DNA from: Alphaproteobacteria bacterium
GTDB taxonomy: Bacteria; Pseudomonadota; Alphaproteobacteria; UBA6615
Assembly (NCBI GenBank): GCA_011087645.1
Contig: JAALLF010000001.1
Span: forward strand, 272,046 to 336,045
Length of the DNA stretch: 64,000 nt
Direction of reading: 5' to 3'
A model generated the notes under the pieces. The model saw only the letters and a program-made list of their open reading frames with translations. It was not told the DNA's origin and made no database searches. Both the position numbers and the translations under genes were made by a program. Positions 10,293 through 19,637 of this stretch are shown here, piece after piece (position 1 is the first letter of the stretch; the number at the start of each line of letters is the position of its first letter).

Positions 10293-11219
10293 ATGGCTGA
10301 CCGTATCGAAGTGTTTGACCGCCAATTGCTGCGCCAGCGCCGCGAGCGGGCCGCCGCAACCCTGCCGGACTATGATTTTCTATTCGACGAAGTCGCCGAC
10401 CGGTTGGTCGACCGGCTGGCCGACATTCGCCGCGATTTTACGTCTGCGCTGGATCTCGGCTGCCATACGGGTTTCGTCGCCAAAGCCGCCGCGCGCCTGC
10501 CGGCGGGCAAGATCGGCAGCCTGGTGCAGACCGATTTATCGCCGCGTATGGCGGCCGTCGCCCTCGCCGATACCGGCATCGCCGCGCTCGCCGCCGACGA
10601 AGAAGCGTTGCCGTTTCGCGACGGTAGTTTCGACCTTATTCTGAGCTGCGCCAGCCTGCACCATGTGAACGATCTACCGGGCACGCTGGTGCAAATTCAG
10701 CGCGCGTTGAAGCCCGACGGGGTCTTTCTCGCCGCGTTGTTCGGCGGCGCCACCCTCACCGAATTGCGGCAATCCTGGCTGGCCGCGGAATCCGCAATCG
10801 AGGGCGGCGCCGGGCCGCGGGTCGCCCCCTTCGCCGACCTGCGCGACGCCGCCGGTCTGTTGCAGCGCGCCGGCTTTGCTCTACCGGTCGCCGACACCGA
10901 CACCATCACCGTCACCTACGACAACCCGTTGAAACTGATGGCCGATCTGCGTGGCATGGGCGAGACCAATATGTTGCTCGAGCGGCGGCGAACACCGACC
11001 CGCCGCGCCACGCTCATGGCCGTCGCCGAGCAGTATATGCGCCAGTTCGCCGGCGCCGATGGCCGCGCCCCGGCGACGTTCCAGATCCTCTATCTGACCG
11101 GCTGGGCACCGGCCGACAACCAACCCCAGGCCCTGCGGCCCGGCAGCGCCACCGCCCGGCTCGCCGAGGCGCTCGACGCGCCGGAACATTCGGCCGGCGA
11201 AAAGTCTGGGCCTCACTGA
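10293..11219 (+). CDS. NDUFAF5-like SAM-dependent protein (BioC/Coq-type methyltransferase fold)
   Basis: A 308-aa class I SAM-fold protein. It has an N-terminal VFDRQLLRQRRERAA segment, motif I ALDLGCHTGFVAKAAARL near 50-67, LILSCASLHHVNDLPG near 115, and a C-terminal DLRGMGETNMLLERRR. These features match the family of mitochondrial NDUFAF5, which hydroxylates an Arg of a complex I subunit. In bacteria such genes are often labelled BioC-like. The role here is inferred; no complex I genes are in view. It is divergent from comF. Confidence 0.85.
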   Translation: MADRIEVFDRQLLRQRRERAAATLPDYDFLFDEVADRLVDRLADIRRDFTSALDLGCHTGFVAKAAARLPAGKIGSLVQTDLSPRMAAVALADTGIAALAADEEALPFRDGSFDLILSCASLHHVNDLPGTLVQIQRALKPDGVFLAALFGGATLTELRQSWLAAESAIEGGAGPRVAPFADLRDAAGLLQRAGFALPVADTDTITVTYDNPLKLMADLRGMGETNMLLERRRTPTRRATLMAVAEQYMRQFAGADGRAPATFQILYLTGWAPADNQPQALRPGSATARLAEALDAPEHSAGEKSGPH

Positions 11220-11256
11220 CCGGCGACCGCTATAGTCGCGGCCGAGGCAAGCGCAT

Positions 11257-12042
11257 ATGAAACTTCCCATTTTCGACATCATCACCGAGGCCATCAGCGA
11301 CACCTGGGAGAACCGGCGCGACCTGATGACGTTCGCCTTCCTGCCGGTGCTGATGGTCTCGATCATTGGCACGGTAATCGCCGCCGCCGTCGGCGACCCG
11401 CAGCTTGTCGTCAACGAGCAGTCCCAGACAACCGCGCAGATCACGGTGGCTCAATTTTTGGGATCGGTGGTCATGTTGATCACCGTCTTTATATTTTACA
11501 GCCTATTTGCCGTCGCCTGGCACCGCCGCATCCTGGTCGGCCCGGAGGCTACGACCGTCGGCGCCGCGCTGCATTGGGGCCGGCGCCAATGGCTGTTTTT
11601 CGGTCGCATCGCGTCTTTGATGGCGCGGTTGATCGCGCTGATGATTCTGCTATCGGCCACCATAACCTTCATGCTCCAGGGCGTCCTGCCGGTCATCGCG
11701 ATCCTGGCCGCCATCTTTATCGCCATGGGTATGATCTATGCCCGCTCGGCCTTGGTGTTGCCCGGTGTCGCGACCGACAAACCGATGACATTCGCCCAAT
11801 CCATGCGCCTGACCCGCGGCAATAGCTGGAACCTCGTGATCGCCATTGTACTGCTGCCGTTGGGCATTATGTTCGTCACCCGCATTGTCGTCACGCTTAT
11901 CGAAGCGTCGCTCGCCGGCATCCTAGGCCCCTCTGTGACCGCCGGGTTCATCTTTACGCTTATCGTTGTGTCGGTGTCCTACTTCGCCGCCGCCATCGGC
12001 ATCACCGCCCTGTCGCTGGCCTACCGTCAACTGACGACGTAG
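11257..12042 (+). CDS. Polytopic membrane protein of unknown function
   Basis: A 261-aa inner-membrane protein. It begins with a short cytosolic stretch (DIITEAISDTWENRRDLM) followed by about six hydrophobic segments: near 25-45, 65-87, 120-140, 142-163, 190-215 and 225-250. No catalytic or transport motif is recognised; the layout resembles the membrane-domain families found beside glycerophosphodiesterases. It starts 37 bp after the NDUFAF5-like gene and converges with mutT. Confidence 0.75.
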   Translation: MKLPIFDIITEAISDTWENRRDLMTFAFLPVLMVSIIGTVIAAAVGDPQLVVNEQSQTTAQITVAQFLGSVVMLITVFIFYSLFAVAWHRRILVGPEATTVGAALHWGRRQWLFFGRIASLMARLIALMILLSATITFMLQGVLPVIAILAAIFIAMGMIYARSALVLPGVATDKPMTFAQSMRLTRGNSWNLVIAIVLLPLGIMFVTRIVVTLIEASLAGILGPSVTAGFIFTLIVVSVSYFAAAIGITALSLAYRQLTT

Positions 12043-12057
12043 GGGCAGGCAAATCGC

Positions 12058-12465
12058 CTAAAGCACATCTCGCAGCATGGCTACCAAGGGCTTGTCGGCT
12101 GGCGGCATGGGATAGGTGCGCATATCGTTGGGCCGCACCCAGGCCAGTTCCTGGCCCTCGACGGGCTGCGGCGTACCGGTCCACACCCGGCACACGAATA
12201 GCGGCATGAGCAGCTGGAAATCGTCATAAGTGTGACTGGCAAAGGCGATGGGCGCGAGGCAGCTTTCCACCGTGTCGATGGCCAGTTCCTCGCGTAATTC
12301 GCGGATCAGCGCCGCTTCCGGCGTCTCGCCGTCTTGCAGCTTGCCGCCCGGAAATTCCCACAGGCCGGCCATCGATTTGCCGGCCGGGCGCTGGGCCAGC
12401 AAAACCCGGTCGTCGATATCGACCAAGGCGACGGCGGCGACCAGTAGAAGCGGCGGGCTCGACAT
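12058..12465 (-). CDS. mutT: 8-oxo-dGTP diphosphatase MutT
   Basis: Nudix hydrolase of 135 aa that sanitises oxidised dGTP. The full Nudix box is present near 38-60 (GGKLQDGETPEAALIRELRE followed by E-L), and the GLWEFPGGK approach is characteristic of MutT. It starts 10 bp after the argJ stop, on the same strand, as in many alphaproteobacteria. The NDMRTYPMPPADKP tail is also typical of MutT. Confidence 0.95.
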   Translation of the reverse strand: MSSPPLLLVAAVALVDIDDRVLLAQRPAGKSMAGLWEFPGGKLQDGETPEAALIRELREELAIDTVESCLAPIAFASHTYDDFQLLMPLFVCRVWTGTPQPVEGQELAWVRPNDMRTYPMPPADKPLVAMLRDVL

Positions 12466-12475
12466 GGCGAGGGCG

Positions 12476-13723
12476 TTAGCTCCGGTAGTCAGCGTTGATG
12501 GTGATGTAGCCGTGGGTCAGATCGCAGGTCCACACGGTCGCCCGGCCGCGCCCGACGCCGACATCGATGCTAATCCCGATCTCCGCGCCTTTCATATATT
12601 CGGCCACCGGCGCCTCGTCATAACCCGGCGTTAGTTGCCCACCCTCGGTGATGGCGATGCCGCCGATAGCGATCGACAGCCGGTCCCGGTCGGCCTTCTC
12701 GCCGGCCTTGCCCACCGCCATGACGATGCGGCCCCAATTGGGGTCCTCGCCGGCGATGGCGGTTTTGACCAGGGGCGAATTGGCGATGGCCAGCCCGATA
12801 GCGCGGGCGGCGCGTTTCGATTCAGCGCCGCGCACATCGACCGTAACGAATTTCTGCGCACCCTCGCCGTCGCGCACGATTTGCTGCGCCAGATCCGTGC
12901 AGACCGCTTCCAGGGCCGCATAGAAATCGGCCAGCGCCGGGTCGTTGGCGCGGTTGATACGCGGTTGACCCTTGATTTGCCCGGTCGCCGCCAGCAACAC
13001 CGTATCCGATGTCGAGGTGTCGCCATCGACGGTGATCGAATTGAACGAGCGGTCGGCCGCCCGGCGCAATAGCTTTTGTAGGATCGGCGCGGGCAGACGG
13101 GCATCGGTGAACACGAAACCCAGCATGGTCGCCATGTCCGGCGCGATCATGCCCGAGCCTTTGGCGAAGCCCGATATGGTGACCTGCGCCCCGCCGATCT
13201 TCGCGGTGCGCGACGCGGCCTTGGGGAAGGTGTCCGTGGTCATGATCGCCTCGGCGGCTGGCCGCCAGGCCCGCACGCCCAACCCGCGGCGAACCGTGGC
13301 CAGCTTGCCGGAGATATAATCAGCCGACACCGGCTCGCCGATCACGCCGGTCGAGGCGATGTAAATCTCGTCGCGCCGGCAGCCCAGCAGCTTGGCGGCG
13401 GTGGCAACGGTGGTGGCGACCACCTGATCGCCGGCATTGCCGGTGAACGCGTTGGCGTTGCCGGAATTCACCACGATCGCCCGCGCCCGGCCCCTGGGCA
13501 AGATCGCTCGGCACCAATCGACCGGCGCCGAGGGACAGCGCGAGCGGGTGAGCACGCCGGCGATGGTGCTGCCCTTAGCCAATTCGGCGAGCATCAAATC
13601 CTTCGCCCCGCCGGGCTTTAGGCCCACAGCACGACCGGCCAAGCGAACCCCGGCGACGGGTTTGATAGACGGAAATCCCTTGGGTGCCAGCGGCGAGACC
13701 GCTGCGGTACCGGACTTATTCAT
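12476..13723 (-). CDS. argJ: Bifunctional ornithine acetyltransferase / N-acetylglutamate synthase
   Basis: ArgJ transfers the acetyl group from N-acetylornithine to glutamate in the cyclic arginine pathway. From the ATG at 13723 the protein is 415 aa. The autocleavage site is visible as Ala198-Thr199 in GMIAPDMATMLGF, giving alpha and beta chains. The frame is open to a TTG at 13741, but that codon lies in the loop region of a GC hairpin and is unlikely to be the start. The 7-bp hairpin arm lies where a Shine-Dalgarno sequence would be (see the feature at 13733-13756). Confidence 0.96.
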   Translation of the reverse strand: MNKSGTAAVSPLAPKGFPSIKPVAGVRLAGRAVGLKPGGAKDLMLAELAKGSTIAGVLTRSRCPSAPVDWCRAILPRGRARAIVVNSGNANAFTGNAGDQVVATTVATAAKLLGCRRDEIYIASTGVIGEPVSADYISGKLATVRRGLGVRAWRPAAEAIMTTDTFPKAASRTAKIGGAQVTISGFAKGSGMIAPDMATMLGFVFTDARLPAPILQKLLRRAADRSFNSITVDGDTSTSDTVLLAATGQIKGQPRINRANDPALADFYAALEAVCTDLAQQIVRDGEGAQKFVTVDVRGAESKRAARAIGLAIANSPLVKTAIAGEDPNWGRIVMAVGKAGEKADRDRLSIAIGGIAITEGGQLTPGYDEAPVAEYMKGAEIGISIDVGVGRGRATVWTCDLTHGYITINADYRS

Positions 13724-13732
13724 AATGACAAA

Positions 13733-13756
13733 CGCCCCCAACTTTCATCGGGGGCG
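13733..13756 (-). terminator. GC-rich hairpin between the PPIase gene and argJ
   Basis: Perfect 7-bp arms, cgccccc (13733-13739) and gggggcg (13750-13756), surround a 10-base loop. Read on the minus strand it lies 20 bp past the PPIase stop and is followed by TTTGTCATT, then the argJ ATG. It could be a weak intrinsic terminator for the upstream gene. Its GGGGGCG arm is also the only purine-rich stretch at the correct distance from the argJ start, so it could mask the ribosome site. Confidence 0.5.
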
Positions 13757-13776
13757 GTGTCGCATCGCGCGGCCGG

Positions 13777-14628
13777 TTACTGGGCCGGCGTGCCCCCTTT
13801 TGGCGATCCATCGAGATTAAAGGTTTCAATCTCGGCGCCCGCCCGCAATTCAGCCATATGCGCGGTGATGAACTCGCGCGTCAACAATTCTTGAATACGC
13901 GCGCGCGATTCCGCCAGATTAGCGGATTGTTGGCGGCGTTTATCGATGGTTTTGATGATGTGCCAACCGAACTGGGTCTTCACCGGGTCAGGGCCGACCG
14001 CACCGATTTCCAGCGCAAACGCGGCCGATGCAAAGGGCTCGACCATGGCCTCTCGCACGAAGTATCCCAAATCGCCGCCATCCGGCCCGCTGGGACCGGT
14101 CGAGCGCTCAATGGCCAATGCGGCGAAATCGGCGCCGTCGGCGAGTTCCTTGAGGATCGCCATGCCTTCTTCCTCGGTTTCCACCAAAATGTGGCTGGCG
14201 CGCACTTCTTCAGGACCTTCGACATTACCGATGGTCTCTTCATAGACCCGCACGATTTCCTCTTCCGTCACCTGCGCGGCAATCTTGCCCTCAAGATAGG
14301 CCTGCTGAATCGCCGCCCCTTCGAAGGCGCGGACCTGTTCCAGTACAGCTTCGCTGTTTTGCAGATCCTGCGCGCGCCCGGCGACTTCCATCAGATGGTT
14401 GGTGATCAACTGCTCCAAGAGTTGCGGGAATAGGCTATCGACCGGAATTTGTTGATACTGTTCGGGCAGGCGCTGAAAGGCCGCAGCCAAATTCGACTGG
14501 CGAATTTCGTGGCCGTTGACAGTGGCCAAAACCGGATTGTCGCTAGCCTGGTTGTCCTGGGCCAGCGCCGCCATCGACCCGGTCGCGAGAAAAGTAGCGG
14601 CCAAGGCCGCGGCGAGTAAATGTTTCAT
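13777..14628 (-). CDS. Exported parvulin-type peptidyl-prolyl isomerase (SurA/PrsA-like)
   Basis: A periplasmic folding factor. The start at 14628 gives 283 aa with a clear signal peptide (MKHLLAAALAATFLATG... ALA cleavage region). A SurA-N-like helical part follows, then a rotamase domain with VRASHILVETEEEG, DGGDLGYFVREAMV and QFGWHIIKTI. GGAG lies 8 bases before this ATG, whereas the longer open frame to 14829 has no such support and would bury the signal peptide. The gene is divergent from secA, so a secretion factor and a periplasmic chaperone share the intergenic region. Confidence 0.9.
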   Translation of the reverse strand: MKHLLAAALAATFLATGSMAALAQDNQASDNPVLATVNGHEIRQSNLAAAFQRLPEQYQQIPVDSLFPQLLEQLITNHLMEVAGRAQDLQNSEAVLEQVRAFEGAAIQQAYLEGKIAAQVTEEEIVRVYEETIGNVEGPEEVRASHILVETEEEGMAILKELADGADFAALAIERSTGPSGPDGGDLGYFVREAMVEPFASAAFALEIGAVGPDPVKTQFGWHIIKTIDKRRQQSANLAESRARIQELLTREFITAHMAELRAGAEIETFNLDGSPKGGTPAQ

Positions 14629-15017
14629 AGTAGTAGCTCCGGGCGTCCGCACCGGCGTCGTTCGCCCGCAGACAGTTAAGGTATCGATCAATAAATAAAC
14701 AGCCCAACGATAACCGCGCACCACAGTGCCGCCATCGGCACATTGTCTCAAGGCCCGACCGGCGGCCCCCACTATCTCACACGGTAATGTGATTGACCAA
14801 GCTGCGTCGGGTAACGCGATGGCAAGCAAGGTTGGTTAACTAGTTCATATGGTTAGCGGATCTTCGTTGACAGCCGCACAGATGGCCCCTAGACAAGACG
14901 CCATTAATTCCCATCTTTCAGGGCGTATATGAAACGCGGCGCTGCGAGGGCAGTGCGTCCCCCTGTTAGCGGCATATCGGTCGCTGCGGGCCCACCGCAA
15001 AGGAATGAACTGGCCGG
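14629..15017. other. 389-bp divergent intergenic region, parvulin gene / secA
   Basis: No gene is visible. This region must hold the promoters for both the parvulin gene (minus) and secA (plus). It contains a TTGACA-type box described separately and AT-rich stretches near 14685-14705 and 14835-14855. No SecM-like leader peptide was recognised. Confidence 0.6.
14867..14895 (+). promoter_or_regulatory. Candidate sigma-70 promoter for secA
   Basis: A perfect TTGACA (14867-14872) is followed after exactly 17 bases by TAGACA (14890-14895), a 3/6 match to TATAAT. It points at secA with a leader of about 115 nt. The -10 is weak, so this is a candidate only. Confidence 0.35.
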
Positions 15018-17762
15018 ATGGTAGTCAATCTCGTCAAAAAGCTCGTCGGCTCGGCAAACGACCGTTATCTCGGTCGCTTGTCGAAAGACGTCGAGTTGAT
15101 AAATGCGCTGGAGCCGCGGCTCGAAGCCCTCAATGATGAGGAGCTGCGCGCGCGCACCGACCATTTTCGCCAGAAACTCGCCGATGGCGAGGATACGCTC
15201 GACGGTCTGCTAATCGAAGCCTTCGCCACGGTCCGCGAGGCCGCCAAGCGCACCCTGGGCCAGCGTCATTTCGATGCACAGATGTTGGGCGGCATGGTGC
15301 TGCACAACGGCATGATCTCGGAAATGAAGACCGGCGAGGGCAAGACCCTGGTCGCCACACTGGCGGTCTATCTCAACGCGCTCGAAGGCAAGGGCGTCCA
15401 CGTGGTCACGGTCAACGATTATTTGGCCCAGCGCGATGCCAGCTGGATGGGCCAGGTCTACGAATTCTTGGGCCTCAAGGTCGGCGTGATCGTGCACGGC
15501 CTGTCCGACGAGGAACGCCGCGAGGCCTATCTGGCTGACGTCACCTATGCGACCAATAACGAACTCGGTTTCGATTACCTGCGCGACAATATGAAGTTCC
15601 AACTCGACGAGATGGTGCAGCGCGAATTCAATTTCGCCATCGTCGACGAAGTCGATTCGATCCTCATCGATGAAGCCCGCACGCCGTTGATCATCTCCGG
15701 ACCGGTCGAGGATTCGTCCGAAGCCTATCGCCAGGTCGACGTCATCATTCCCAACCTCGTCGAGGAAGATTACGAGATCGACGAGAAGGCCCGCGCAATC
15801 ACCATGACCGACGAGGGTGTCGAGCACGCCGAGGAACTATGCGCTGAGGCCGGACTTATGGAAGCCGGGGTGAGCCTCTACGACATCACCAGCGTCAGCA
15901 TCCTGCACCATGTCAACCAGGCGCTGCGCGCGCATAAGCTGTTCAGCCGCGACACCGACTATATCGTCAAGGATGACAAAGTCGTCATCATCGACGAGTT
16001 TACCGGCCGCATGATGGAAGGCCGGCGGTTCTCCGACGGGCTGCACCAAGCGCTGGAAGCGAAGGAACATGTTTCCGTCCAAAACGAAAACCAGACCTTG
16101 GCCTCGATCACCTTCCAGAATTATTTCCGCATCTACCCCAAGCTCAGCGGCATGACCGGCACCGCGATGACCGAGGCCGGCGAGTTCACCGAAATCTACG
16201 AATTGGAAGTCGTCGATATTCCCACCAACAAGCCGATGGTGCGCGAGGATAAGAACGACGAGGTCTACCGGACCCTGGCCGAGAAATATAATGCCATCAC
16301 CGAGCTCATCGCCGATTGCCACGAGCGCCAGCAGCCGGTGTTGGTCGGCACCGTGTCGATCGACAAGTCCGAGCAGGTATCGGCGGTTCTGAAAAAGAAA
16401 AAGATCCCCCACAATGTCTTGAACGCGCGCTATCACGACCAGGAGGCGATGATCATCGCCCAGGCCGGCGAGCCCGGCGCGGTTACCATCGCCACCAACA
16501 TGGCCGGCCGGGGCACCGACATTCAGCTTGGCGGCAATGTGGAAGTGCGCGTCGCCACCGAGTTGGCCGATATCGACGATCCGGACGAGCTTGCCAAAAA
16601 GCGCGGCGAGATCGAGGCCGAAGTGGCCGCCAAGCGCGCCTTGGTGCTGGGCACCGGGGGCTTGCAGATTATCGGCACCGAGCGCCATGAGAGCCGGCGC
16701 ATCGACAACCAGCTGCGCGGCCGCTCCGGCCGTCAGGGGGACCCCGGCCGGTCCCACTTCTTCTTGTCCCTGGAAGACGATTTGATGCGGATCTTCGGAT
16801 CCGAGCGCATGGATTCGATGCTGCAAAAGCTCGGCCTGGAAGAAGGCGAGGCGATCGTCCATTCCTGGATCGACAAGGCGTTGGAGAAGGCGCAGCAAAA
16901 GGTCGAGGCGCGCAACTTCGAAATTCGCAAACAGTTGCTGCAATACGATGATGTGATGAATGACCAGCGCAAGGTCATCTACGAGCAGCGCAAAGATTTA
17001 ATGCGGGTGGAAGACGTCTCGGAAACCGTCGAGGCGATGCGTGAAGAAACCTTGGAAGATACCGTGTCGCGGTGCATTCCGGAAAAGGCTTTCGCCGAGC
17101 AATGGGATACTGACCTGTTGCACGAAGAGGTCATGCGCTTGTTCGGCCTCGACGTGCCGGTCGGCGACTGGGCCCAGGAAGAAGGCATCGCCGACGAAGA
17201 AATCCTCGACCGGCTACGCAAGCAGGTCAACGAGAAAGCAGCGGCGAAGACCGCGCAGTTCGGGCCCGAGCTGATGCGCATGGCGGAGAAAAACCTGCTG
17301 CTGCAAATTCTCGACCAATATTGGAAAGACCATTTGTTGAGCCTCGACCATTTGCGCCAGGGCATCGGGTTACGCGCCTTCGGCCAGAAAAACCCGCTCA
17401 ACGAATATAAGCGCGAAGCGTTTGAGATGTTCGAGGGCATGTTGGACCGCCTGCGCGAGGGCGTCACCGCCATGTTGAGCCATATCGAAATACAAGTGAA
17501 CGTTCCCGAGCCAGTGCCCGAACCCGAGGCGCCGCAGCAGATGGAAGCGCAACACGCCACCACTGAGCCTTTCGGCGGCACCATGGGCGATGACCCAGAC
17601 GCCGATGGCGAAGTGATGCAGAAGCCGCAAACGGTGCGCCATGCGAGCGGCGATCAAATCAATCCCAACGATCCCTCGACGTGGGGCAAGGTCGCCCGCA
17701 ATGCGGCTTGTCCTTGCGGATCGAATAAAAAATATAAACACTGCCACGGTCGCATCGCCTGA
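15018..17762 (+). CDS. secA: Protein translocase ATPase SecA
   Basis: The ATPase motor that drives preproteins through SecYEG. At 914 aa it is full length. Walker A GEGKT is at 106-110, the [12 protein letters not shown] box is near 213, the preprotein cross-linking and IRA regions follow, and [15 protein letters not shown] and the [11 protein letters not shown] segment form the second nucleotide fold. The C-terminal zinc site is intact: Cys898, Cys900, Cys909 and His910 in [14 protein letters not shown], used for SecB and lipid binding. The gene is alone on its strand and divergent from the parvulin gene. Confidence 0.99.
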   Translation: MVVNLVKKLVGSANDRYLGRLSKDVELINALEPRLEALNDEELRARTDHFRQKLADGEDTLDGLLIEAFATVREAAKRTLGQRHFDAQMLGGMVLHNGMISEMKTGEGKTLVATLAVYLNALEGKGVHVVTVNDYLAQRDASWMGQVYEFLGLKVGVIVHGLSDEERREAYLADVTYATNNELGFDYLRDNMKFQLDEMVQREFNFAIVDEVDSILIDEARTPLIISGPVEDSSEAYRQVDVIIPNLVEEDYEIDEKARAITMTDEGVEHAEELCAEAGLMEAGVSLYDITSVSILHHVNQALRAHKLFSRDTDYIVKDDKVVIIDEFTGRMMEGRRFSDGLHQALEAKEHVSVQNENQTLASITFQNYFRIYPKLSGMTGTAMTEAGEFTEIYELEVVDIPTNKPMVREDKNDEVYRTLAEKYNAITELIADCHERQQPVLVGTVSIDKSEQVSAVLKKKKIPHNVLNARYHDQEAMIIAQAGEPGAVTIATNMAGRGTDIQLGGNVEVRVATELADIDDPDELAKKRGEIEAEVAAKRALVLGTGGLQIIGTERHESRRIDNQLRGRSGRQGDPGRSHFFLSLEDDLMRIFGSERMDSMLQKLGLEEGEAIVHSWIDKALEKAQQKVEARNFEIRKQLLQYDDVMNDQRKVIYEQRKDLMRVEDVSETVEAMREETLEDTVSRCIPEKAFAEQWDTDLLHEEVMRLFGLDVPVGDWAQEEGIADEEILDRLRKQVNEKAAAKTAQFGPELMRMAEKNLLLQILDQYWKDHLLSLDHLRQGIGLRAFGQKNPLNEYKREAFEMFEGMLDRLREGVTAMLSHIEIQVNVPEPVPEPEAPQQMEAQHATTEPFGGTMGDDPDADGEVMQKPQTVRHASGDQINPNDPSTWGKVARNAACPCGSNKKYKHCHGRIA

Positions 17763-17796
17763 CCGGGCAACAATATCGCACAAGGTCTCGCAACCC

Positions 17797-17819
17797 CGGT
17801 TGTGGACCAGCCAACCGGT
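17797..17819 (+). terminator. Possible terminator after secA
   Basis: A 7-bp inverted repeat, ccggttg (17797-17803) and caaccgg (17813-17819), lies 34 bp after the secA stop and is followed by TATTTAGTTAAT. The U-tract is imperfect, so termination strength is doubtful. Confidence 0.35.
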
Positions 17820-17853
17820 ATTTAGTTAATCACCAGCATCGCGGGGGCCGCCG

Positions 17854-18867
17854 ATGGAATTCGGTGTATTCGATCATTTGGACTTGCGGCCCGGCGCCGA
17901 TCTGGCGGCGATCTACGAAGAACGGCTGCGCCTGATCGCTGGCTACGACGCCGCCGGCATTGCCACCTATCACCTGGCCGAACACCACGCCACGCCGCTT
18001 GGCCTCGCCCCGTCGCCCAGCGTGTTCCTGGCCGCCGTCGCCCAGCGCACCACGCGCCTACGCTTTGGCCCGATGGTCTATTGCCTGCCACTCTATGACC
18101 CACTGCGCCTGATCGAAGAGATTTGCATGCTCGATCATATGAGCGGCGGGCGGTTTGAGTTCGGCGTCGGGCGCGGTATCTCACCCTTCGAAGTCGCCTA
18201 TTTCGGCATCGACAAGGAAACCGCGCCAGCGATCTATAGGGAAGCGTTCGAAGTCTTGATGCGCGGGTTCGCTAATGCGGAACTCACCTTTCAAGGCGAG
18301 CATTTCTCCTACGATTCCGTGCCCATGGTATTGACCCCGGTGCAGCGGCCGCACCCGCCGCTGTGGTACGGCGTCGGCGCACCGCACGGCGCCCAATGGC
18401 CGGCCGAACAGGGCATCAACATCATCAGCAACGCCCCCTGCCCCGTCGCGCGTGAGGCGACCGATCGCTACCGTAACGTCTGGCATGCCAACCACGGGAA
18501 CGACGACGCGCTACCAAAGATGGGCGCGGCGCGCCACATCTATATCGGCGAGACCGACGCCGAGGCGGAAGAGGTGGCCGCACGCGCCTACACCGCCTGG
18601 TACAATAATTTCATGAACTTGTGGCGCCACTTCGGCGCCGACCCGCAAGTCTATCCGTCCGATTTCAAGGAAGCGCGGGACCGCGACATCATCATCGCCG
18701 GCTCGCCCGACACCGCGGCGGCGGAAATCGCCCGCCAGGTCGAGGCCGCGGGCTTAAATTATTTCGTCTGCCGATTTGCCTTTGGCGATTTGCGCTACGA
18801 AGAATCGGCGCGCTCGTTGGCGCTCTTTGCCGACGACGTCGCGCCGGAGTTTCGTCGGCCCACTTAG
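17854..18867 (+). CDS. LLM-class flavin-dependent oxidoreductase (1)
   Basis: A luciferase-like TIM-barrel protein of 337 aa that would use reduced flavin (FMNH2 or F420) to oxidise a small organic substrate. Seen: an N-terminal FGVFDHLDLRPG, the YHLAEHHATPLGLAPSPSVF strand-loop with the conserved His pair, and SGGRFEFGVGRGISPFE. The substrate is unknown. It ends overlapping, by 4 bp, the convergent molybdoenzyme gene. Two further paralogues lie at 30.6 and 31.7 kb. Confidence 0.85.
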   Translation: MEFGVFDHLDLRPGADLAAIYEERLRLIAGYDAAGIATYHLAEHHATPLGLAPSPSVFLAAVAQRTTRLRFGPMVYCLPLYDPLRLIEEICMLDHMSGGRFEFGVGRGISPFEVAYFGIDKETAPAIYREAFEVLMRGFANAELTFQGEHFSYDSVPMVLTPVQRPHPPLWYGVGAPHGAQWPAEQGINIISNAPCPVAREATDRYRNVWHANHGNDDALPKMGAARHIYIGETDAEAEEVAARAYTAWYNNFMNLWRHFGADPQVYPSDFKEARDRDIIIAGSPDTAAAEIARQVEAAGLNYFVCRFAFGDLRYEESARSLALFADDVAPEFRRPT

Positions 18868-19637
18868 ATGCCTGCGTACCATTCGTAGCCGCGATCTTCC
18901 CAGAAGCCGCCATTGCCGCGGCCGATATTGGCCAGGCTCTCGACCACCTCGATGCGCATGAGATATTTGGCGTGCTTGTAGCCGAGCTGGCGCTCGACCC
19001 GCAGGCGCAGCGGCGCCCCGTGGGCGACCTTCAGCGGCGCATCGTTCATGGTGTGAGCCAGGATGGTCTGCGGATGAAAAGCGTCAACCAGATCGACGCT
19101 CTCATAATACAGCCCGTTCGCGCCACCACCCAAATCGTCGGCGCAGTGGAACACCACGAAACGCGCGTTGGGCGCCAAGCCGGCGGTCTGCAGCAAGGGA
19201 CCGAGCGGCACCCCAGTCCATTTGCCGATCGCGCTCCACCCCTCCACGCAGTCATGGCGGGTGATCTGGGTGCGTTGCGGCAGGCGTTTTAGATCGGCCA
19301 TCGACAGGCTGGCCGGGGTGGTCACCATGCCGTCGATCGTCAGACGCCAGTCGGCGAAATCATTTGCCATCAAGGCTTCACAGGCCGCGGTGTCGGGCAG
19401 CACTGTGCCGTTGGCTTTGAAAATCGGCGATAAATCCGCTTCGCTGAATTCACGCGCCAGGGGCTGACCAGCCAACATAGCGCGCTGCGCCCGCAGGGTA
19501 AGGCCCTCTGCCGATTCGAGAATTTGCAGATAGTTCGGCGCGATCAGGAAACGGTTAAGGCCACCCAGCGCCAGGGCGCCGACGCCGACAGCACCGGCCG
19601 TCAAAAGGCGACGCCGGGATAAAAATTTCGAGGTCAT
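18864..19637 (-). CDS. TAT-exported molybdopterin oxidoreductase (YedY/MsrP-like, sulfite-oxidase fold)
   Basis: A 257-aa periplasmic molybdoenzyme of the sulfite oxidase superfamily. The N-terminus has a twin-arginine signal (SRRRLLTAG at 7-15, then a hydrophobic stretch). The Mo-ligating cysteine is Cys130 in RHDCVEGWSAIG. It starts inside the stop codon of the cytochrome b gene (TAATG overlap), so the two are translationally coupled and the cytochrome b is its likely electron partner. It is shorter than MsrP and the substrate is not evident; methionine sulfoxide repair is one possibility. Confidence 0.85.
   Translation of the reverse strand: MTSKFLSRRRLLTAGAVGVGALALGGLNRFLIAPNYLQILESAEGLTLRAQRAMLAGQPLAREFSEADLSPIFKANGTVLPDTAACEALMANDFADWRLTIDGMVTTPASLSMADLKRLPQRTQITRHDCVEGWSAIGKWTGVPLGPLLQTAGLAPNARFVVFHCADDLGGGANGLYYESVDLVDAFHPQTILAHTMNDAPLKVAHGAPLRLRVERQLGYKHAKYLMRIEVVESLANIGRGNGGFWEDRGYEWYAGI

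Noticed and set aside
15210..16943. Long minus-strand open frames (205 and 368 aa) across the secA gene
   Set aside because: They lie entirely opposite the codons of an unmistakable SecA, have Leu/Asp/His-rich translated text typical of antisense frames in GC-rich DNA, and show no motif.
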